NCBI GenBank assembly: GCA_004558025.1
Contig: SFEG01000005.1
Location: 78,011-142,010 of the forward strand
Reading direction: 5' to 3'
Origin: Clostridiales bacterium
Lineage (GTDB): Bacteria > Bacillota > Clostridia > Oscillospirales > Oscillospiraceae
DNA: 64,000 nt
Below the pieces are notes generated by a model. That model saw nothing but the letters and a program-made list of their open reading frames with translations. It made no database searches and was not told the origin of the DNA. Position numbers and translations under genes: made by a program. Shown piece after piece: positions 56,127 to 63,333 of this stretch (positions are counted from its first letter, which is position 1; each line of letters opens with the position of its first letter).

Positions 56127-56318
56127 TCATGCTCTACGTCCTTGCCTTCGGCAAGCGGAAGAGCGCTCTGTTTTTAAGTTGTCCAGGTCTCCGATAAAGA
56201 ACTTCATGCACTTCGGGCATTGAGCGGAAACCTGCGCTTTCGCTTTCGTGTCGGCAAGGACTTCTCCCTTGTGACACCAGGGGCAGACGAGGTGACGGCT
56301 GAACTGTTGGGAGTTCAT
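56127..56318 (-). CDS. small zinc-ribbon (Com/KTR-like) protein
   Basis: A 63-residue protein with two CxxC pairs: 'LVCPWCHKGEVLADTKAKAQVSAQCPKCMKFFIGDL'. This zinc-ribbon spacing (CPWC ... CPKC) is typical of small phage Com-like and cysteine-rich KTR-type proteins. A basic tail follows ('KTERSSACRRQGRRA'). GGAGG before the ATG. Function unknown; RNA or DNA binding is plausible. It sits downstream of the lysogeny genes. Confidence 0.75.
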   Translation of the reverse strand: MNSQQFSRHLVCPWCHKGEVLADTKAKAQVSAQCPKCMKFFIGDLDNLKTERSSACRRQGRRA

Positions 56319-56342
56319 AGAATTTCCTCCTGTCTGTAAATT

Positions 56343-56369
56343 GTAAGGTGTTAACCTTGCACCTAACAC
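56343..56369. promoter_or_regulatory. operator-like site of the XRE/ImmA control region
   Basis: gtaaggtgttaaccttgcacctaacac resembles the sites at 57671-57697 and 57733-57752 (shared GTAAGG/CCTTAC and GTGTAAG cores). It lies just upstream of the small zinc gene (56318), suggesting that the same repressor controls that promoter. Confidence 0.6.
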
Positions 56370-56432
56370 TCGGGGCAAAAAAATCAGCGGGATAAACTCC
56401 CGCTGAAAGGGGGTCAAGCACCTTGTTATAAA

Positions 56433-57137
56433 TTATCGAATGAAACCCAGCTCACGCAAGCGATAGCTCGCGGCGTCGTTGGACACATTGAATGTGGCGG
56501 CGACTGCCTCAAGAGGAGCGTTGACGCTGGTTCTCCTGAGCTGCGCCTGTCTTGCCACCTTGATGACCATGCTCTTAGGCATGAGGATGGCGGAGGCGAG
56601 TCGGTTCGCTTGCCATTCCATCCAGTCCCGGTCTGTACGGTTCGTACCTCGACCGCCCTTGATACGGGCGGTGTCCACCCGGCATTGCACCATAGGCGTA
56701 AAGTCGCCCGTACTTCTCACGGTCTCCGCAAGGTTGGCAAAGTAGCCGGGGTGGAGAACTTCGTGGGCGCCTTCGTGCGCCGCCGTAAATCGGTAGCGGT
56801 GTTCCTGTTTATCCTCCAGGAGCGAGTTGTCGATGATTACCGTGCCAGCTTTCACGGAGATATACTCCGCCCGCCACTTGTCAAAGTTGAAGACGGGGAT
56901 GGAGTCGCAGTCCTCAAAGACAGTCATGCCCAGGTAGAGTCCGCAATGGGAGAGGTTCTTGTAGTCCAGCTCCATACCCAGATAGCGGGTGAGGAAGCGG
57001 TCGATATCAATCTCCTGCGGATGTGTCATGGCATCAGGGCAAAAATCCCCTACGAGGTTTTCACCGATGATGTCGAGCTGGGGCTTGCTGAGAATGGGGA
57101 CGTGGGTTGCGCTGGTCTCAAAAGTAAGCTTATACAT
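56433..57137 (-). CDS. ImmA/IrrE-family metallopeptidase
   Basis: A 234-residue protein with the zinc-protease motif 'HRYRFTAAHEGAHEVLHPGYF' (HEGAH, then a downstream Glu), in the ImmA/IrrE fold ('GTVIIDNSLLEDKQE'). A C-terminal HTH-like helix ('VEAVAATFNVSNDAASYRLRELGF') is added. ImmA cleaves the partner ImmR repressor and so releases lysogeny genes. It lies 10 bases after the XRE gene in the same transcript, exactly the ImmR-ImmA arrangement. It should act on the XRE protein at 57147. Confidence 0.93.
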   Translation of the reverse strand: MYKLTFETSATHVPILSKPQLDIIGENLVGDFCPDAMTHPQEIDIDRFLTRYLGMELDYKNLSHCGLYLGMTVFEDCDSIPVFNFDKWRAEYISVKAGTVIIDNSLLEDKQEHRYRFTAAHEGAHEVLHPGYFANLAETVRSTGDFTPMVQCRVDTARIKGGRGTNRTDRDWMEWQANRLASAILMPKSMVIKVARQAQLRRTSVNAPLEAVAATFNVSNDAASYRLRELGFIR

Positions 57138-57146
57138 AAGTGAGCG

Positions 57147-57524
57147 TTAGCCCTCCCGGTTTTTTAAGTCCTCAACGAACTTGAGCCATTCGGCTTCGCT
57201 GGCATTCAGGTCGCGAGCGGTGCGGAGAGCTGCGGCTACATAGCTCCGTCCCATGATGTACTCAGGGAGATCGGGGGCTACGGTTTTTTTCTGCTTGCCT
57301 ACAAGGTCATACATGGCGTCCTTTTCGTCGGTCGTGAGATGAAGGATTTCCGCAACGGCATCAAGCCGGTCCTTCGTCAGCGGAGCAGTACGGTTCTTTT
57401 CGACGTCACTCAGGAAAGCGGCGGATACGTCCAGCTTTCGTGCCATCTCCCTCAGCGTGAGGTCCCTTTCTACCCGCTTTGCGGTCAAGAATTCTCCAAA
57501 TGTTTCAAAATTAGCAGTTGTCAT
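57147..57524 (-). CDS. XRE-family repressor (ImmR-like)
   Basis: A 125-residue protein with HTH 'TFGEFLTAKRVERDLTLREMARKLDVSAAFLSDVEKNRTAPLTKDRLDAVAEIL' and a helical tail ('YIMGRSYVAAALRTARDLNASEAEWLKFVEDLKN'). The start at 57524 gives the standard N-terminus; an in-frame GTG at 57563 is possible. Paired with ImmA downstream, it is the likely lysogeny repressor. Strong promoter and operators lie upstream at 57671-57752. Confidence 0.9.
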   Translation of the reverse strand: MTTANFETFGEFLTAKRVERDLTLREMARKLDVSAAFLSDVEKNRTAPLTKDRLDAVAEILHLTTDEKDAMYDLVGKQKKTVAPDLPEYIMGRSYVAAALRTARDLNASEAEWLKFVEDLKNREG

Positions 57525-57670
57525 TTTCACTTGTTCACCTTTTCTCAATTTTGCCTGTGTCACTTACTTTTCTCGCCCGGAGGGACTTGCCTTCCGCACA
57601 ACACAATCTTCTCAAAAACAGGTCTTTCTTCGTTGTCGGTGAAAACTCAGAATTATTCAGTTTTGAAAAC

Positions 57671-57752
57671 GCAAGGTGTAAGCCTTACACCTTACACGAT
57701 GAAGTATAGCACCGGCTTAGGCGTCTGTCAAGTGGAAACCTTACACTTTACA
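57671..57752 (-). promoter_or_regulatory. promoter and operators of the XRE-ImmA operon
   Basis: TTGACA (57726-57731, minus strand) and TATACT (57703-57708) are 17 bases apart, a consensus SigA promoter. Operator-like sites flank it: aaggtgtaagccttacacc (57673-57691, with a further cttacac) and aaaccttacactttacac (57735-57752). The repressor probably autoregulates here. Confidence 0.85.
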
Positions 57753-57773
57753 CAAAATTCATAAAAAATTCTG

Positions 57774-59018
57774 TTACTGGTACATCAGACCCGGCATACG
57801 CACCTTTTCTCCGCCGTCATCAGGCATTTTCAGGTCGCCCAGAAGGACGGCGTAGGTGACCGCTTTCTTGCCGTATCTGCTCCGCAGCTCTTCGATGGTG
57901 TCTTGGAGCTTTTCTCTTTTCTCAAGACGGGTGGTGTCAACGAACATGGACATTTGGTCGATATCGCTTTTGGGGACAAGCTCTACAGCCCTCACGGTGA
58001 TTGCTCTCACTTTTGTGTTCCAGGGGTAGTGGTCGTGAAACGCCTGAAAAGCGGCGGATGCTATTTCTGAGGGGAGCTGTGTCTTTATGGGGAGCTTGCA
58101 CTGGAATTGCGACCCTCGCAGGTCGTTTCCGCGGACTGCAATCTGGACGGTTTTTGCCGAAAGCTCATGCACACGGAGGCGATGCCCGATGTCCTGACTC
58201 AGTTCAAGAATGACTTTGTAGATTTCCTCCTCGTTCTCAAGGTCGGCAACGCAGGTGATGCCGTGACCTATGCTTTTCACAGGGGAAACGAAATCCTTGT
58301 GCATCACGCGGGAACCGTCCGTGCCGTTTGCGTAGTGCCACAGCTTAAGCCCGTTCACGCCGAACCATGTCCTGAGCAGCTCAGGCGGAGTCGCCGCAAG
58401 CTGACCGATGGTGTGGATGCCGTATTTCGCAAGCTTCGCCTCGGTTGCTCTGCCGACATAAATCATCTCAGAGGCGGCAAGAGGCCATACCTTCTCTTTG
58501 AAGTTCTCCGGCGTTATCTCGGTGATGGCGTCCGGCTTTTTGAGGTCGCTGCCGAGCTTGGCGAAAATCTTGTTAAAAGAGACACCCACGCTGACGGTCA
58601 GACCCAGCTCCTCACGGGTTGCCGTGCGGATAGCCTCAGCTATCTCAAGCCCTGACCCGTAATGATAGGAAGAGCGGGAAACATCAAGCCAGCACTCGTC
58701 CATGCCGAAAGGCTCGACCTGATCGGTATAGCGGTAGTAGATTTCGTGGGCAAGCCGGGAAAACTTGATGTACTCGTCGTACTGAGGCGGAACAACAATC
58801 AAGTCTCGGCAGCATTGACGTGCCTCCCAATTGACCATTCCTGTTTTGACTCCGGCTTTCTTCGCAAGCTCGGACTTCGCGAGAACGATTCCGTGCCGCT
58901 CTTCCGTGCTGCCGCAAACAGCGACGGGCTTTCCCCTGAGGCTCGGGTCAAGCATCATTTCAACACTTGCGTAGAAACTGTTCATGTCGCTGTGCAGAAT
59001 AACGGGTTCTTTTTCCAT
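57774..59018 (-). CDS. Y-family (translesion) DNA polymerase, DinB/UmuC-like
   Basis: A 414-residue polymerase. 'VILHSDMNSFYASVEMMLDP' holds the first metal-binding Asp and steric-gate region, and 'VEPFGMDECWLDVSRS' the second (DE). 'TVSVGVSFNKIFAKLGSDLKKPDAI' and the little-finger 'VKSIGHGITCVADLENEEEIYKVILELSQDIGHRLR' are present. Near the end 'DIDQMSMFVD' resembles a sliding-clamp motif (QxxxF). It copies damaged DNA. Promoter TTGACA-17-TATACT lies upstream and the neighbouring S24 repressor suggests SOS-like control. Such genes are common next to repressors in gut Firmicutes elements. Confidence 0.93.
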   Translation of the reverse strand: MEKEPVILHSDMNSFYASVEMMLDPSLRGKPVAVCGSTEERHGIVLAKSELAKKAGVKTGMVNWEARQCCRDLIVVPPQYDEYIKFSRLAHEIYYRYTDQVEPFGMDECWLDVSRSSYHYGSGLEIAEAIRTATREELGLTVSVGVSFNKIFAKLGSDLKKPDAITEITPENFKEKVWPLAASEMIYVGRATEAKLAKYGIHTIGQLAATPPELLRTWFGVNGLKLWHYANGTDGSRVMHKDFVSPVKSIGHGITCVADLENEEEIYKVILELSQDIGHRLRVHELSAKTVQIAVRGNDLRGSQFQCKLPIKTQLPSEIASAAFQAFHDHYPWNTKVRAITVRAVELVPKSDIDQMSMFVDTTRLEKREKLQDTIEELRSRYGKKAVTYAVLLGDLKMPDDGGEKVRMPGLMYQ

Positions 59019-59042
59019 CGGCTCACCTCCCTCTGTGGTCAA

Positions 59043-59071
59043 AGTATAAAGCTCCTATTTTGAGATGTCAA
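59043..59071 (-). promoter_or_regulatory. SigA-type promoter of the polymerase gene
   Basis: Minus strand TTGACA (59066-59071) and TATACT (59043-59048) are 17 bases apart. The bases just upstream (tacgc..gcatagcgtga, 59073-59094) include acgc/gcgt half sites that may be an operator shared with the divergent gene. Confidence 0.85.
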
Positions 59072-59105
59072 TTACGCATTTATCGCATAGCGTGAGATTT
59101 TCTCC

Positions 59106-59134
59106 TTGACTTTTGGCTTTCCCCTATGTTATGC
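59106..59134 (+). promoter_or_regulatory. promoter of the LexA/CI-like repressor gene
   Basis: TTGACT (59106-59111) and TTATGC (59129-59134), 17 bases apart, point right, ~30 bases before the ATG at 59164 (AAGGAGG at 59150-59156). Together with the leftward promoter this is a divergent control region. Confidence 0.75.
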
Positions 59135-59163
59135 TTCTCTCAGAAAGTGAAGGAGGTCGAACC

Positions 59164-59973
59164 ATGTCAAACGGCAGAAAAGTGATTCCTTTCAAAGCGA
59201 TAAGCTCCGGCACCTACAATGCAGCAACGGAGCGGGAAAAGAATGTTATAGGTCGGAGAATAGCGGATGCCCGTAAGAATGCCGGGTTGACCCTTCCGGC
59301 TTTCAGCGAGGTTCTTGCCACTTGCGGTGTGAACCTGAGCCACAAGTCTATAAACAAATGGGAGGTCGGAGATTCGCTCCCCAATGCCTACCAGCTCCTG
59401 GCGCTGTGCCACGCCCTCAAAATTGAGTCGCCGGTCGCTTTCTTTTCGGAGGATTACCGACCTGAGCTAAACGCCGAGGGAATGCGAAAGCTTGAGGACT
59501 ACAGAGCAGACCTTATTTCCTCCGGGCGCTACGAGCCTGAGGAGTTTTCAGAGCTTGAGTACATAGAAATGCCTGTGAGCTTCCTCGCGGCATCCGCTGG
59601 TACAGGTGCTTTCCTCGATGAGGGGAATTTTGAAATGGTCAGCTTTCCGAAAAGCTCTGTCCCTACCGGGACCGACTTCGGTGTCCGGGTTTGCGGCGAC
59701 AGCATGGAGCCTGTGTACAGCGACGGTCAAATCGTCTGGGTTCAGGAATGCGAAAGTCTGAGACGCGGAGAGGTCGGAATTTTCGTCTACGATGGCGATG
59801 GCTATATCAAAGCCTATTCGGAGCGCGACCCGGACGAGGATCAGCTTGAGAAATACACCGACAGCTACGGCGTGGTTCACAAGCAGCCGGTTCTTCTTTC
59901 CTATAATAAGAAGTACAGCCCGAGGGTCATCTCTCCTGAGTCGAATTTTCAGATTGTCGGCAGGGTTCTGTAA
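59164..59973 (+). CDS. LexA/CI-like repressor with S24 self-cleavage domain
   Basis: A 269-residue repressor. HTH (~29-80: 'IGRRIADARKNAGLTLPAFSEVLATCGVNLSHKSINKWEVGDSLPNAYQLLALC'), then the S24 peptidase: cleavage-site Ala-Gly at ~145-146 in 'AASAGTGAFL', nucleophile Ser180 in 'RVCGDSMEPVYSDG' and general-base Lys216 in 'GDGYIKAYS'. Under DNA damage RecA would trigger self-cleavage and derepress the divergent polymerase gene and, by inference, phage genes. AAGGAGG lies seven bases before the ATG. Confidence 0.94.
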   Translation: MSNGRKVIPFKAISSGTYNAATEREKNVIGRRIADARKNAGLTLPAFSEVLATCGVNLSHKSINKWEVGDSLPNAYQLLALCHALKIESPVAFFSEDYRPELNAEGMRKLEDYRADLISSGRYEPEEFSELEYIEMPVSFLAASAGTGAFLDEGNFEMVSFPKSSVPTGTDFGVRVCGDSMEPVYSDGQIVWVQECESLRRGEVGIFVYDGDGYIKAYSERDPDEDQLEKYTDSYGVVHKQPVLLSYNKKYSPRVISPESNFQIVGRVL

Positions 59974-60039
59974 GAGTCCGTTTTTTTGGACACAGTTGAT
60001 GATAGACTGGAGGCACAGGCTGGAGAGGAGGCTGAAAGA

Positions 60040-60297
60040 ATGGACACCCTTTCTCGTGTAAATGAGCTTTTGCAAGACCATGAGATGACGCTCTATGAGC
60101 TTTGCAAGAAGAGCGGCATCTGTTACTCCACCTTCGGTGCCACGAAAAGGCGCAGCGGACAGCTCTCCATTGATACCATTGAGAGAGTATGCGATACCCT
60201 CGGAATTCGCCCCTTTGAGTTTTTTATGTCCGACTCCGATTGGGCGATGCTTGAGGACTACATTTTGAGGAGGCATTCAGGTGGTGGACGCTCTTGA
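60040..60297 (+). CDS. XRE-family HTH protein
   Basis: An 85-residue protein made of one HTH: 'LSRVNELLQDHEMTLYELCKKSGICYSTFGATKRRSGQLSIDTIERVCDTLGIRPFEFF', then a short tail. GGAGAGGAGG precedes the ATG at 60040; the frame reaches 59986 without a better site. It follows the S24 repressor and overlaps the next gene (60281) by 17 bases, so it may coregulate the rightward operon that leads to the nuclease block. Confidence 0.85.
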   Translation: MDTLSRVNELLQDHEMTLYELCKKSGICYSTFGATKRRSGQLSIDTIERVCDTLGIRPFEFFMSDSDWAMLEDYILRRHSGGGRS

Positions 60298-60796
60298 ACA
60301 AGTGCGCTATGCGGTAGAGCAGTACGCTCTCCCTGCGCTGCTTTATTCCTCCGGTCCCATGCTCCTGTTGCGGATGATGGGAACTCAGGGGGCAGAAATG
60401 ATAAAAATCTATAACAGCTTCGGAGAAAAAGCGGAGGGCTTTTCTTGCCCCTATGCCGAGGCTGATTTCACAGAGACGCACACGGTTTTCGACCGTGAGG
60501 ACGATTCCGTGCTGGTGATAAGAATTGAAATGCCGCAGCCTGAGCAAGTTCTCCAGTCCCGTGCCGTGTACCTTTGCTACGGTCAAAAGGGCGGAGACAA
60601 TCTCTATGTCACCTCAGAGCTGAATACCGACGGAGGCTTTTTCCTCTGCGGCAGACTTGAGGACGATATTCATGTCAATTTCGGGGCTGCGCCCGAAACT
60701 GGAAAGAAAGAGCTTGAAAAGGTTGCCGCTCTGTTTTGGGAGTTTGTCTATGGAGAGCAATCAGAAGATAAAGGTTTATGTACAGGTGAGAGTTGA
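60281..60796 (+). CDS. uncharacterised element protein
   Basis: A 171-residue acidic protein: 'MVDALEQVRYAVEQYALPALLYSSGPMLLLRMMGTQGAEMIKIYNSFGE', later 'SVLVIRIEMPQPEQVLQSRAVYLCYGQKGGDNLYVTSELNTDGGFFLCGR'. GTG start with GAGGAGG 7-8 bases upstream. Its 3' end overlaps the next gene by 47 bases. I do not recognise a domain, but similar sequences occur in Clostridia prophages and integrative elements between control genes and accessory functions. Confidence 0.6.
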   Translation: MVDALEQVRYAVEQYALPALLYSSGPMLLLRMMGTQGAEMIKIYNSFGEKAEGFSCPYAEADFTETHTVFDREDDSVLVIRIEMPQPEQVLQSRAVYLCYGQKGGDNLYVTSELNTDGGFFLCGRLEDDIHVNFGAAPETGKKELEKVAALFWEFVYGEQSEDKGLCTGES

Positions 60797-61031
60797 CTTC
60801 CGGGAGGACGGGGTCATGCTCCCTCGCGAGATTGTGTGGGAGGACGGAGTGACCTATGAAATCGACCGGGTACTTGACATACGTCAAGCGGCGGCGATGA
60901 GAGCCGGAGGTCAGGGAGACCGCTACACGGTATCCATCAGAGGAAAGAAGAGCTTCCTCTTTTTTGAGAGGAGCGCAAGCCAGACCGGGAACAACATAGG
61001 TCGATGGTTTGTGGAGAGACGTGTAGCTTAA
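60750..61031 (+). CDS. small beta-rich element protein
   Basis: A 93-residue protein: 'MESNQKIKVYVQVRVDFREDGVMLPREIVWEDGVTYEIDRVLDIRQAAAMRAGGQGDRYTVSIRGKKSFLFFERSAS'. 'V..+F..+G...P..I.WEDG..Y.I+RVLD....A+ +.GG.G.RYT+.+.G....L++E.' is a conserved short family of element-borne proteins, one domain with no named function. GGGAG eight bases before the ATG. It lies 16 bases ahead of the nuclease gene, so both are likely coexpressed. Confidence 0.7.
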   Translation: MESNQKIKVYVQVRVDFREDGVMLPREIVWEDGVTYEIDRVLDIRQAAAMRAGGQGDRYTVSIRGKKSFLFFERSASQTGNNIGRWFVERRVA

Positions 61032-61047
61032 CGAAAGAGAGGGGAAA

Positions 61048-62463
61048 ATGACAAAACTAACGCCCGTTCAGATAAAGCTTGCGGAACAGCTTCTCCTGAG
61101 CGTAAAAAACCACGAGATGAATGTTGAGTACAACGAACTTGCCTCTCGGATTAACCCGCCTATCCATTGGAGGCAAGTGGGTAAGAATATAGGTGAAGTT
61201 TCAAAGCTGTGCCACGAACTCGGCTTGCCACTTCTCTCCGCAAAGGTCGTAAACAAGAATACGCAAAAAGCCGGCGATGGCTTTTTTCCGCTGTATGCCA
61301 TGCTCGGCATACCGACAAAAGGAAAAACAGAAAAAGAGCTGTTCAGAGAAGAGCGGGACGCAATTCGGAACTGCAAAGAATGGTACAGGCTGGAGGATTA
61401 TCTGGGACTTCACATCGGCTTTGAGCGACCTGACGATGCGCCACCGAAAAAAACCGAAATGGTCAGCAATGAACCCCTGGAGAATGCTGTTCCTGTCGTT
61501 TCTGTTGTAACGCCGCCTCCACCTGAATACCTCAAGCCGGATGTGCGCCGCTTTTCTGTCTCTGACCCTACGCCTTTCCAGAAGAGCGTGGATATCCTGA
61601 ACTACGGTTTAGGGATTGACTACCTCGGCAAATTTTACGGCGGCTGGCAAAAAGGCGCTTTTGATTTTACGGCAAACGGAACAGCTTATATGCTGTGGTT
61701 TCCTAAGCTGTCAACAGATGGAAAACCGGCATCATCTTCGGGGTGGATAAACACGACAGCCGACGAGGGCAGAACCATCATTGAGAGGGCTGAAGAGTCA
61801 GACCACGAACTTGGATATGAAGTTGCGGACAGTATCCGCCTTGTCTTTACCAAAACGAAAAACGAGCCGTACCTCTTTGCCGGAGTTTATCTCCCGGACA
61901 AAGAACACAGCTCCTATCAGTATCATGTTTACAGGAGAGCCGCGGATGTAGCCGATTTCACAGGCAAAGCTCCTCACATCTTCTACTATAAGAAAGAGGA
62001 CGCAGAAGATGAATCGCTCGTCACCGAACTGAAAGCTGATGCCTTGACAGGCGCACCCACCCTTTATCAGTACAAAGGGGTCGCAAAAGACAAGGTTGAT
62101 CCTGTCGAGGTCTCAGGGCATAAGGTTTATCCGAGAGACAGGCAGACGGCAATCAATGCCCTTTCCCATGCGGACTATCGTTGCGAGATTGACCCATCAC
62201 ACCCGACTTTCTTGAGGAGGAACTCAAGTAAACCGTATACGGAGCCACACCACCTTGTACCGATGGCGTTCTCAGAAGAATTTGAAGTTTCGCTTGATGT
62301 TGAAGAGAACATAGTGTCCCTTTGCAGTAATTGCCACAATCACCTCCATTACGGTCAGGGTGCGGAGGAGCTGCTTGCAAAGCTGTACGCAGAACGTCGG
62401 GAGGCGTTGAAAGCTGTCGGAATTGATATCACACTCGAACAGCTTCTGAGCTACTACAGCTAA
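61048..62463 (+). CDS. HNH endonuclease-domain protein, probable restriction/defence nuclease
   Basis: A 471-residue protein. The C-terminal ~100 residues carry a clear HNH site: 'YRCEIDPSHPTFLRRNSSKPYTEPHHLVPMAF' and 'ENIVSLCSNCHNHLHYGQGAEELLAKLY' (His-His, Asn, His plus Cys pair). The N-terminal ~120 residues look like a helical DNA-binding part ('YNELASRINPPIHWRQVGKNIGEVSKLCHELGLPLLSAKVV'). The middle ('FDFTANGTAYMLWFPKL' onward, ~190-330) is a beta-rich domain of unknown fold. Gene order with a SLOG protein, an HTH and a C5 methylase suggests restriction or a defence nuclease. GAGGGG precedes the ATG. Confidence 0.8.
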   Translation: MTKLTPVQIKLAEQLLLSVKNHEMNVEYNELASRINPPIHWRQVGKNIGEVSKLCHELGLPLLSAKVVNKNTQKAGDGFFPLYAMLGIPTKGKTEKELFREERDAIRNCKEWYRLEDYLGLHIGFERPDDAPPKKTEMVSNEPLENAVPVVSVVTPPPPEYLKPDVRRFSVSDPTPFQKSVDILNYGLGIDYLGKFYGGWQKGAFDFTANGTAYMLWFPKLSTDGKPASSSGWINTTADEGRTIIERAEESDHELGYEVADSIRLVFTKTKNEPYLFAGVYLPDKEHSSYQYHVYRRAADVADFTGKAPHIFYYKKEDAEDESLVTELKADALTGAPTLYQYKGVAKDKVDPVEVSGHKVYPRDRQTAINALSHADYRCEIDPSHPTFLRRNSSKPYTEPHHLVPMAFSEEFEVSLDVEENIVSLCSNCHNHLHYGQGAEELLAKLYAERREALKAVGIDITLEQLLSYYS

Positions 62464-62485
62464 AAAGTGAGGTGTATGTCGCATT

Positions 62486-62971
62486 TTGAATGAACTTGAA
62501 AACCGCTTGCATTGCTGTTGCTTTACCGGGCATCGTCCGCAGAAACTCAAACAGCCGGAGTTTCTGATAAAGCTCAAGCTTGAGCAAGCGATAAAGAAAG
62601 CTATAAAGGACGGGTACACCGTTTTCATTAGCGGAATGGCTTATGGTGTTGACCTCTGGGCTGGAGCAATAGTCCTCAAGCAGAAAAAGCACCACCCTGA
62701 ACTCCGTCTCATCGCAGCCGTTCCCTTTGAGGGCTTTGAGAGTCGATGGTCGGCAGAGTGGAAAGCCTCATACAACGAAATCTTGAGCCAGTCAGACCAT
62801 GTGGAGGTCCTTTACCCGAGCTACAGACCGAGTGCCTACCAAAAGCGAAACGAGTGGATGGTCGACCGCAGCTCAAGGGTTATTGCGGCTTTTAACGGCG
62901 AGCCTGGCGGAACAAAAAACACAATCGACTACGCCGAAAAGAAAGGTGTCCCCGTGGAATACGCTCTATAA
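62486..62971 (+). CDS. SLOG-fold protein (YpsA/DprA-like, DUF1273)
   Basis: A 161-residue protein: 'CCCFTGHRPQKLKQPEFLIKLKLEQAIKKAIKDGYTVFISGMAYGVDLWAGAIVLKQKKHHPELRLIAAVPFEG', 'WMVDRSSRVIAAFNGEPGGTKNTIDYAEKKGVPVEYAL'. 'F.GHRP', 'SG.A.G.D..A' and 'GGT..T...A' are SLOG nucleotide-binding marks shared with YpsA, DprA and defence-linked sensors. It starts at TTG; ribosome site GAGGTG is a few bases further than ideal. It lies between the HNH protein and the HTH-methylase pair. Confidence 0.85.
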   Translation: MNELENRLHCCCFTGHRPQKLKQPEFLIKLKLEQAIKKAIKDGYTVFISGMAYGVDLWAGAIVLKQKKHHPELRLIAAVPFEGFESRWSAEWKASYNEILSQSDHVEVLYPSYRPSAYQKRNEWMVDRSSRVIAAFNGEPGGTKNTIDYAEKKGVPVEYAL

Positions 62972-63043
62972 AAGTTCGCATTTTGCCAGTACCCTGAAAG
63001 ATTTGAGAACACAAAGGAAACTCTGCGTTCCCGTACTTTTTGC

Positions 63044-63072
63044 TTGCAAACGCATTGGTTTCGTGCTAAACT
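63044..63072 (+). promoter_or_regulatory. SigA-type promoter of the controller-methylase operon
   Basis: TTGCAA (63044-63049) and TAAACT (63067-63072) are 17 bases apart and point to the HTH gene at 63097, leaving a ~18-base leader that includes GGAGG. Confidence 0.75.
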
Positions 63073-63096
63073 AAAATAGCGCGAAGGAGGTTAGTT

Positions 63097-63315
63097 ATGC
63101 GATTATCATACAACAAGCTTTGGAAGCTCCTCATCGACCGCGGCATGAAAAAGGGAGAGCTTCGCGACTTGGCAAACATTAGCCAATCAACGATGGCAAA
63201 GCTGTCACACGATGAAAATGTCACTTCTGATATCCTGGCAAAAATCTGCGCTGTTTTGGGGTGCGACATTGGAGATATAGCGACAGTTGTTGTCGACGAA
63301 AAAAACGAAAATTAA
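63097..63315 (+). CDS. YozG-like HTH controller protein
   Basis: A 72-residue protein, almost only an HTH: 'KLWKLLIDRGMKKGELRDLANISQSTMAKLSHDENVTSDILAKICAVLGCDIGDIATVVVDE'. This short YozG/HTH_26 class often precedes C5 methylase genes as a controller. GAAGGAGG lies seven bases before the ATG and a good promoter precedes it. It lies 18 bases before the methylase gene. Confidence 0.85.
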   Translation: MRLSYNKLWKLLIDRGMKKGELRDLANISQSTMAKLSHDENVTSDILAKICAVLGCDIGDIATVVVDEKNEN

Positions 63316-63333
63316 AAACTTGGAGGAAATAGT

